Source: Paraglomus occultum (Eukaryota; Glomeromycota; Glomeromycetes; Paraglomerales; Paraglomeraceae). From it: a stretch of DNA of 17,735 bases. The first letter of the stretch is position 1, and each line of letters opens with the position of its first letter. The stretch spans positions 1 to 17,735 of the forward strand of contig CAJVPJ010000741.1 of the NCBI GenBank assembly GCA_910592205.1. Direction: 5' to 3'. Below, piece after piece: positions 9,508 through 17,735 of this stretch. The notes under the pieces were generated by a model. That model had not been told where the DNA came from and made no database searches. It saw only the letters and a program-made list of their open reading frames with translations. Both the position numbers and the translations under genes were made by a program.

Positions 9508-10853
9508 CGTCTTCAGTGTGGGAGAACGTTGGCGAGGATTCAGCTATTCCAACAGCATGATAAGAATTAAGGATGCAGTCATCCCTGGCGACAGTATTCT
9601 GAATGATAATCACGTGATTGGAGCAGCGTTGCTATCACTATATATACTGAGCCTATAAAGTAGTAGAATTCGTATAAACTTACCCTTTCTGAGAAACAAA
9701 CGCCGTATTTACGTCCAATTACGATGAGAATGTACATTCGTACAACGTTATCTTTTGATATTAATACAAACGTTTAAGAATGTTCGTACTCCATGCTATT
9801 AAGGCAGATAACAATAGGTTTATGCGATGACTCGTTAACGTTGAAAGCGATAAATGGTAATGAGTTTGCAACAATGGTTTGGACAAAGGCTCTAGAAGCA
9901 ATTTTTTTTGTCTGGTTTGAGTAATGACACTGGAACAACAGCCATTTCTAAAATTAGCCAATTTCCCCAGAGTCGACTAACAATCATATTTGGCCTCTTT
10001 AGATACTAATACATTTTTTACTTCTGATTTTAAAGATACGCGCACAGAGTAAATATGGTTACTATGTAATCAAAATTTATTATTTAAGGATCTTTTAGAA
10101 TGTTTTACATAGCAGATTTAAATTATACCGGTTTTAGTCTATTTGGCGGAATAAATTTATGGATTAGTCTTGAAAAAGCGCCTTTGTCTATTGCTTGATC
10201 AAATAAATTTGTAAAAAGACTTTTCTGTGTGATTCGTCATGTTGAATGTTGAGGGAAAAAGACGTTATGTCAGAATGGTCTATTACGTTGAAATAGTTTT
10301 ATATCAGATTGATATCAAGTCCAAAGTTGTATTCTTTTTAATTTAATCTTTGCATGATGCTGTGTGAATTTTCCATGCAGAGTACATGTCGAGACTGACA
10401 GAAATTTACTTTTTGAAGGCGTATTTATATTGCTTTCTCTTGCGGGATTTATACATTCAAGCGCGTTTATCACCTGATCGACTTTGCCTATCGAGTATGT
10501 GAAGTTGTCTTTAGCTGGTTTAATACTAGAGAAAATGAAGACTTTTATTATAGTAGACTGGTTTGGATAAAGATTATTGTAAACAATGCAAAGTTACGAG
10601 CTTAGCTATATATGTCGCTCATTCTCTTTATATTATGCGATTTAGGAGAGGGTTTCATACACAATTTAACTTCCACGACAATTGACCCCTGAAATTTTTT
10701 AGGGTTGCAGTAATGTTTTCGTGAACAGCTGACGAACACCTGATAACCGAGAAACTGGATATCAGTGATACAGATGCTCGTGGGTGATCGATATCTTCTT
10801 TTCTCGCTTTTTTGAAAATATTACAATTTACTATCATCGTTTAACATTTGACT
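9508..10853. other. Divergent spacer between the membrane-protein and PdxT genes
   Basis: Holds the upstream regions of two divergently transcribed genes. On the minus strand at 9761-9961 all three frames are partly open around a run of eight A. One reads KIASRAFVQTIVANSLPF, which faintly recalls a domesticated or decayed transposase, but the match is too weak to call. A 60-codon minus frame at 10655-10837 has no recognisable content. The rest is AT-rich and featureless to my reading. Confidence 0.5.
9610..9621 (-). promoter_or_regulatory. TCACGTGA plus CCAAT-box upstream of the small membrane-protein gene
   Basis: Read on the minus strand the site is CCAATCACGTGA: a CCAAT box directly overlapping the TCACGTGA palindrome, about 105-115 nt before the start codon at 9507. 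The same palindrome lies before ARP6. A TATATATAG lies slightly further upstream (near 9640-9647), but its position upstream of the CCAAT box argues against its being the working TATA box. Confidence 0.4.
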
Positions 10854-11674
10854 ATGGTTCATACTGGAGAAAGCCAAGATAATACTCAACAAGTTCGTGT
10901 GGGCGTGTTAGGTACACCATCCCTACTTGTCTTGTCTAACAGCCAGTGCAACTACGTTGTTTAGTAATACATTCTTTTTGATCAACAACTAAGCTCTACA
11001 GGGTGCTTTTCTCGAACATGTAAACATTCTATCTCGTCTTCCCAATGTAACTGCGGTTCTCGTACGGAGAAAAGAACATTTGTCAACGATTGATGCATTA
11101 ATAATACCAGGAGGTGAATCGACAACTATAGCTTTGGTGGCCGAGAGGTCTGGGCTGCTGAATTCATTAAAGGACTTTGTGCAAACTAAGCCTACATGGG
11201 GGACTTGTGCTGGGTTGATATTGCTAGCCAACGAAGTGAATAAAACAAAGAAGGGTGGGCAGAAGGTACTCGGCGGGTTAGATATTGCTGTCAACAGAAA
11301 CCAATTTGGTAGCCAGGTAATATTGTAATTTTTGAGCGATTTCGAGTCGCTCTTAATGTATTAATCATACCTGTAATTTGTAGATTGATTCGTTTGAAGC
11401 TCGCTTGCACTTTGCCCACGTAACGACATCCGATACTGACCTCTTTCCGGCGGTATTCATACGTGCTCCAATCATCACTTCAATCAATTCACCAGATGTA
11501 ACAGTATTGGCCAAGTTAGAGCATAGTGTTGGTCAAACCGATGCTTCAGCTGTCGTTGCCGTTCAGCAAGGTCATTTGCTAGGCACAGCATTCCATCCGG
11601 AGCTTACTGATGATGACCGCATACACAGATATTTTGTACAAATAGTGACCCAAATTTTGAACGAAAAACTATGA
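10854..11674 (+). CDS. PDX2: Pyridoxal 5'-phosphate synthase glutaminase subunit (PdxT/SNO/PDX2)
   Basis: Exons 10854-10911, 10994-11316 and 11384-11674 give 223 residues, within the usual range for yeast Sno1 and plant Pdx2. It is a class-I glutamine amidotransferase that hydrolyses glutamine and passes ammonia to the PdxS/SNZ/PDX1 synthase to make pyridoxal 5'-phosphate (vitamin B6) in the cytosol. Visible family motifs are VGVLALQGAFLEH (17-28), IPGGESTT (57-64), the nucleophile elbow GTCAGLILLA with Cys91, RNQFGSQIDSFEA, VFIRAP, and AFHPELTDD with the triad His198 and Glu200. All catalytic residues are present, so the enzyme should be active. The start is the first ATG in frame with the VGVLALQG strand. 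The synthase partner is not in the window. The gene is divergent from the membrane-protein gene and convergent with the CPSF_A-like gene. Confidence 0.93.
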
Positions 11675-11934
11675 CATATCAAAACTTAATAATTATACAA
11701 CTTTTTACATTTATCTTCAGTATAGACGTATGTAGATATCCGGTCGATAGCTCGCACATCACTTTTATTATATTTATACCACTATTGTCAAGAATAGCAA
11801 CAGATAAAAATGCTCTAATATACAATAATGCGATATAATCAATCCTCCGTGTCTCTTAATTAGTTATACAGCCCAGCATGCCACACACATAACCGTATCA
11901 CAATATACAACCTATTACTTCTCATTCCCTCGCA

Positions 11935-14900
11935 TTACGAGATGTCTACGTTCAGTTCACACAGCAGCTTCTCAATAGCGACGATGATTTCACCCAAGTC
12001 CGCTTTCTCCTCCAGTTGCTCAAAACTCCACGGTTGGAATATCGTCCCATAAGCCATATCTCTAACAGTTTCACTTGTCAAATCGATTGGTGATTGCGGC
12101 GGAGCTGGGGGAGGAGAATTAGACCAATAGAAGGATTTCATCTGGTCAGAATTGTTCTTTTCATAGTTGAGATACGTCTGTCCAGCTTTGACGAGATTGG
12201 CGTGTGAAGCGAGGATTAAATGTTGTTCATGGCGTGGAAGGTGGAGGAATTGGGTGACCATCTCCCCATCAATTATATAACTGGGTTCGCTTGCTGACGT
12301 ATCGCTTATCGATGTTCGGAAGCGATGATAATCATTACCTATAGTTGAGAAAACAGTGTTATTATTAAATAATAAAATAATAATAATAATAATAATAATA
12401 TGGTTTATGACAATCATGTGTGAATACCTAATAATGGAACTGTATTGTGCCATTTTTCTAATACGGACTGTAAGACGCTCAATAAATTAAATGCTTCTAT
12501 ATTTATGCGGGTAAACAAATATACGCTTCCTAACAGTGAACAACCAACAACTGTAGTTGGTTGGGTTTTAGTCGAAAGATCGTCGAATGCATCCCAACCA
12601 GGCTGATCACTACTTTCTGTCTCGGGTGAAATATTTTCGATCGATGATTGCAAGCCAATAACCACATCTTGCTCTTCCTTTTCATCCCTATCGGAACTAG
12701 AGGCTACAGGTACATAGTTCATATTATGCCCAATATAACCTGTTCGTAAGCGTGGTATAATTTCAGCAAGATGGAATGAGAATATTGTCCGCAGACACGG
12801 TTCGATATTTGGATCATCTTGAATGTATAAATGTAACTGTTAATAATTATGTATAATAATTCCAAAACCGCAATTAACATAATTGAAGTACCTTGATCAT
12901 ATAACGATCCAAATATATTTCCATTCTTGTCTGTGCCGATAGCAAGATTCTCATTTAACATGATAGAGTTGGTTGTCAATCTGGCCCAACGTTCACTAAA
13001 AATAAAATAATACAATTTATGAAAAATAATAACTCACTATATTTAGCTGAATTCATTTAAAATACCTTTTCAAAAATAAAAATTTCTCCTTGTCCTGTTT
13101 GAGTTCATAGAACGTCAACGATCCTCTTTGAGTGCCTATACATATTCGAGTATTACAGACGTTGATTGATACTATAGGCCATCGAAGTTCCATACTGTGC
13201 ACGTTAATGAGACTGTATATGAATGTTTGTAAGGAAAAACCATGTGAGAATTCGTTCGAACCAAGCGTAAAAATGGAATTGGGTTGAGTAATTATGATCA
13301 CCTTTGCTCCTCCAAGTCCAATTTAAGAAGGTTCAAAGTATTTCCTGCTGCTATTAAGAGGTATCTGTTTTCGCATGGAAAGTTATTTTAATACTCAATT
13401 CTTAGAGTCAATGATGCCAACTGTCTATACCAGCCACCCATACTTATACGCTACCTTATTACTTAACGTAATAACTGTTTGTACAATCACCCAACCTACC
13501 TATCGCTCATCGGGCAGATAACATATACTGCACCAGGGACTTCAATCTCCATCAACTTTTTCATTTCATATCTTTGATTTGGATTCTGTATTAAGAGACG
13601 GTTTAACAACATGATACGTAACAATCGATGTTTACAAAATTCGTGACATTATACCGATGCAATTTCTAGCTTTATGATTGTAAAAATCATAACCCGTCCT
13701 CCATAATTTTCATTTCCGCCATAAATTCCACTGCCAACACAGATCAAACGGAGATGTCGACGTTCTGTTGTCAAATTCCAACCTATAATACAAATTAACT
13801 ATCTGAATTTGTCCCATGACCACAATACATTGAAACACGTCGTCTTACCAACAAGTGAATACACAGCTTCACGATTCTGTGGTCTGTCCGAATCTGAAAG
13901 CACGTGTTCATAGTTGATGGATCCACTAAAAACCAACCACGGTTAATTACATAATTGAGGACTCGTTGAACCGCATTGACGGGTAAAAAATTTTAAAACC
14001 TGAAAGGATCGACTAGCCGTATGATAGAGGTTGGAAATGGCGCACTCTCTAAAGTACAAGCTACGACAAACATGTTACTGACAGAGTCATAAAGAATCCG
14101 ACGCGGTGTCTAAGGTATGGCAATAATTATTAATAAATAATCAAAAGACCAAGATTGAATTTCGTGACGTTATCAGCTTACATACATCACCAAGCTTAAT
14201 TTTCCGAACTTTGGTTTTCTTCCGTCTAACCAGTTGGAGAAAATATAAGCAGTTATTAGCAACAAACATATATCCCTCCGCAATATCAGGATATTTGAAC
14301 GGCGCTGCTTCTTGAACCTGTATATGGAAGATGTTTCCATTAGCATTCGATACTAAACGTGTCCACTTAAAACTTTCCTCTTTTTACACACATGTTCATA
14401 ATTTTCCAATGCAATACAAGTATATCCAATATTCGAATGAGGCAGAATATCAATTTGCCAGGGACGATCAGACAATGCTACTATAAAAGCCGTTTTCGAA
14501 GGCCGTGAAACTAGTTTTACAGCAAGAGAGCCTATTCGACGAGTTCCGACATGAGAAAGCTCTGGTTTATCGTCTTCTGTTTAATTGAAATTAAAAATAG
14601 ACGCACGATAACGCTTTATATCCGCCGTCAATAGTTGTTAAACATGTACCGTAGTCACAATTTCAGCAATTATGTACCTTCTGACCATCCAAACTGGTAG
14701 TGAACGATCGTTCCCTCGCGAAGACCTAGAAGTATTAACTAATTTAACATCAATTAACAGTCAAAACGATAAGATGAACAATATATAAGCTATACCTATA
14801 AGCAGATACGCTTTTTCTTCATTTGCGATAATACAAGCTGATTCTGGAACATTAATACCGGTCGAAGAGAAATCGTCTACAGTAGAAACCGACACATTAG

Positions 14901-17715
14901 ACAGAAAATTATTGCTCTTTTTGATCGTAAGAGGACGTACTTACTTAATATCACCTCGTACACCAGTTCTAGTCTCGGTCTCAAGCAATATATCTTGATA
15001 GAGGGTTTATATGTGCCAACAATGAATATTGGTTCGCATGTAACGACGCTGTCCCGAAAATATTATACATAAGCACAAGAAATTCACTCGAAAAAAAAAG
15101 TCAACTGTTTACTAACCTTGAATCAAAACAAGTAATGAAACACAATTGAGTATCTAGTAAACATTCGTCCCTCTTATTTAACACTATACGGCCCCTGAGT
15201 ATAGACGATGTAATAGTTATATTAAACAATGCCGAAAACATCAGTTGCAATATTCTCAACAAGAGACTTCAAAGTGAAACCCACGTCTTGTAATCAAACT
15301 CTACGGCAAACGTGTCAATTAAACTTCCATTTCTCGTAGACAGACTAACGAGAATGTAAGATCCACAAACGGTTGCTGCCTCTATCACTTCATCATTCGG
15401 TGGTGACCATCGAAGACCGTCAACGCGATTTGCTGATATATAGCGTATGTCAATATCTGTTGTCTGTATAAACTTCATAAGGAAATAAAGCCTTCAAAGG
15501 CTACGTTGGCTGCTTACTCGAATTATTTGTCCCTCGTAAAATTGGTTGTGTTATAATCACTCCATTGCGATGTATCTGTACCAAACAACCAGGTACAGCA
15601 GATATCGAAGAGACGCATAATGAAGAGACGTCTAAATTAAAGCCGCTAATATCGCTAATGTCATCTAATTCCCCATTGCCAAGATACATCAGTCTTGTCG
15701 AACTTGCAAACGACACCGCGAGGAAGGTATCATCGATATCGTCGGCCATATACTTTAAACTCCACAGAGCATTTGTCCTAAATAATTCCAATTTATTTTG
15801 TTCAGTGTCCGTTGTAACAATAATAAAAGAAAGCAGTGTGATCAAGTTACCCGTCGAATTCTGGCTCGGTCTGGGTGACAACATGAACCCCAATAACGCG
15901 TCTTAATTCACATATAGAGCCTTTATTTCCACGATTACTGCAGGAATATACAACATCGTTATTTTCGCGCTGAAAGTCCACTAATTGAAAATCCAGTATG
16001 GGTGCCCAATTGGGTATCTCAGAATTTACGACAATGCCAGTTGCGCCCGGAGTTACCTACAGCAGGTGATTATTAACACTCGCATTCATACAAATACGCC
16101 TACATTATACCGGCATTTCGCTTACAGTAACAACGGCTCCATCGCTCATTTCTCCAGATATGATAATAACATCTTTTCCATCAGTAGCCCTTGTAAATGT
16201 AGCCATAGCTGGTGCTATGGGGTTGAGTTCGTTCTCAGACAGCAGATTGAATTTTATTGATGTCCTGGACTCGATGTCAATACGATAGAGACTCCCATCC
16301 TCTAATCCTGCATAGAGATATGTTGATCTTTGCCTTTCATTATTGGATGAGATTGCAACGGCTGTCATTAGTGCTAATAAGATATAAAGGAGTCAATTGT
16401 TTCCGTACTTCTTTTTTACGCGAAAATTTCATTTGGTCATTGTTCGTTGTTAAGAACCTTCAGTATTAGGCAAGGATTCTCGGTAGAATTCAACATGCCC
16501 GACTGTCACTTGTTGAGCATTTAGAAAGCACACATCTTTTTCCTGATTAAAACAGTTGGATGAGTTGGCTTAATTTGATTGATAATAATGTATAACGGTT
16601 AACTGAATCCTACCGTGATCATTAGGAAGCATTCTGGGAAGTTTGGGAGGGCAATCAAATGTAACGGTAGTGGGCTATCTGAATAAGGCGAACACGTTAG
16701 CTACGATTCATATGATATCCTGTAATATAATCGTGCTCTTACCCTCAGCAAGCGTTAACGTTCCATAAGCAATTATGTCGCCCTGGGGGCCATCTCCGGC
16801 CCAAAACTGATATACTACAATCCGACTTTGCTTCTTCACGTCACTGTAACGACATCTAGGATCAATAGGAGAAATATAACAAAATGTCATAACCGCCAAA
16901 AGACTTACTTGAAAACCACCATAGCAAGAGCAACGCGATCAGGATCATCAGGATATAAGAACGTCATATGCCAAATTATACCCTCTTGCTGGTGCTCTTT
17001 AGTCTATGTTGGAAATATAATATTTAATAATTACAATGGGTATTATCAGTTGAACCTCTTTTAACAACTAACCTCTCTAACTGGATCAAAATTGCATCTC
17101 GATGAATCTTTTATGAACGACAGACAGAATGAATCTTGCCAAGCTGCCACGGCAATAACTCGAGAACTGATATATCTTCAGCATTATTCTTACAAAGACA
17201 ATTAACGGCAACTACAATACTCATCAAAGAAAAATACTTACTATGGATCCACGCAAATCAGTCGACCCAATTGTCGATGGTCAAATCCAGGCTCAGACAA
17301 TTTAATCTGTCAGAAATTCATAAGACTTACATATACGCGTCTTTCATCAATTATTAGTCACATGACCATCGCGTCACTCTACCTCTTTCAACGGATAAAA
17401 TCTCCCATTTCTCCGTTCCGTTATATCACCAGAGCTCTGTAACGCCTTGCCTTTTCCCGTGTTGGCATCGGCTCGCACGATTTCATCTTCGGCGTATCCG
17501 ACAAAGCTCAGCTTTCCAGAATCGGATAAAAATACAAGTACGTCTTGTCCGCGAATGGGAGGATGTGAAGCTATATCCATTGCATCGGGATCATTTTCAT
17601 CTCGAAAATTACAGTGAAGAACTTTCATGTCCTTAATGGTACCGAACACCGGTTGTTCTATAATAGATATGAGAGATCCTTCAGCTGTTAATTCGACTAA
17701 TTCTAAAGTGGTTTC
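11935..17715 (-). CDS. MMS1_N/CPSF_A superfamily protein (DDB1/SF3b3/CPSF160-like), 5' end outside the window
   Basis: Twenty-six visible exons on the minus strand: 17715-17383, 17306-17242, 17166-17073, 17003-16909, 16855-16743, 16678-16614, 16542-16458, 16373-16126, 16056-15851, 15777-15518, 15456-15285, 15194-15117, 15048-14945, 14876-14796, 14725-14678, 14576-14392, 14317-14186, 14109-14000, 13925-13849, 13782-13655, 13585-13500, 13364-13302, 13212-13066, 12995-12892, 12817-12428, 12338-11935. Phases close throughout, giving 1290 residues. The first visible exon starts at an acceptor, so N-terminal exons are missing. The N-half is MMS1_N-like (PVFGTIKD, VFLSDSGKLSFVGY, LGRLICVDPYSRVIAVAAWQD, IFIVGTYKPSIKIY). 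The C-half is CPSF_A-like (GDTPRRILYD, RYLLIAAGNTLNLLKLDLE, GNDYHRFRTS, IIDGEMVTQFL). Such proteins are three-propeller scaffolds of ubiquitin-ligase or RNA-processing complexes. Oddities are an acidic insert (about 1066-1108) and a proline-rich SPPPAPPQSP near the end. From memory it recalls the plant At3g11960-type paralogue rather than true DDB1 or Rse1. Confidence 0.85.
12376..12400. repeat. AAT/ATT trinucleotide microsatellite in the last intron of the CPSF_A-like gene
   Basis: About eight perfect AAT units, preceded by interrupted ones from 12368. It lies in the intron between 12427 and 12339 of the minus-strand gene. Read through, it would code a run of isoleucine, which shows the longer open frame across it is intron read-through. 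The tract is likely length-polymorphic. Confidence 0.9.
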
Positions 17716-17735
17716 CTACATTAATCAAAGAATTG

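Noticed and set aside
10655-10837. A 60-codon minus-strand open frame before the PdxT gene
   Set aside because: No family resemblance, no promoter or splice support, and the length is expected by chance.
10989-11294. A 101-codon minus-strand open frame
   Set aside because: It is antisense to the conserved second exon of the PdxT gene.
11935-12453. A 172-codon open frame with a poly-isoleucine run
   Set aside because: The N-terminal third is intron read-through across an AAT microsatellite. The acceptor CTATAG before GTAATGATTATC joins the conserved C-terminal part to the upstream exon in correct phase.
15565-17357. Several plus-strand open frames of 70-113 codons
   Set aside because: All lie antisense to exons or introns of the CPSF_A-like gene and show no recognisable protein features.

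Overview
The window reads as AT-rich nuclear DNA of an early-diverging, intron-rich fungus. The evidence is many short GT-AG introns (about 50-150 nt), AATAAA-type 3' signals, Kex2-type secretion leaders and Kre9/Knh1-like secreted proteins. A Mucoromycota or arbuscular-mycorrhizal (Glomeromycotina-like) genome is my best guess; this is inference, since nothing here is a taxonomic marker. All gene models were joined by eye from splice sites, reading phase and family conservation. Every phase closes.

Left part (1-6.6 kb) is gene-poor. It carries a tandem pair of three-exon genes (880-1419 and 5205-5775, both +) for small secreted proteins of 132 and 134 residues. Each has a signal peptide, a Lys-Arg processing site and a Kre9/Knh1-like beta-sandwich. 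The duplication includes promoter, introns, 3' UTR and patches about 0.8-1.3 kb upstream. A sharply bounded block just after the Kex2 site has diverged strongly. The 3.8 kb between the two genes holds an AATATT repeat and a doubtful decayed coding stretch, but no gene I can support.

Right part (6.7-17.7 kb) is gene-dense and conserved. ARP6 (6696-8890, +, 10 exons, 419 aa) encodes the actin-related subunit of the SWR1 chromatin remodeller. A two-exon gene (9123-9507, -, 93 aa) encodes an unknown single-pass membrane protein and converges on ARP6. A pyridoxal-phosphate synthase glutaminase subunit, PdxT/SNO type (10854-11674, +, 3 exons, 223 aa), follows after a 1.35 kb spacer. A very intron-rich gene of the MMS1_N/CPSF_A superfamily (DDB1/SF3b3/CPSF160-like) runs on the minus strand from 17715 to 11935. 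It has 26 visible exons and 1290 visible residues, and its 5' end lies beyond the window. The vitamin B6 and CPSF_A-like genes converge with only 260 bp between their stop codons.

These housekeeping genes have no obvious joint pathway. The octamer TCACGTGA occurs upstream of both ARP6 and the small membrane-protein gene. I found no RNA gene, CRISPR array or intact transposon.
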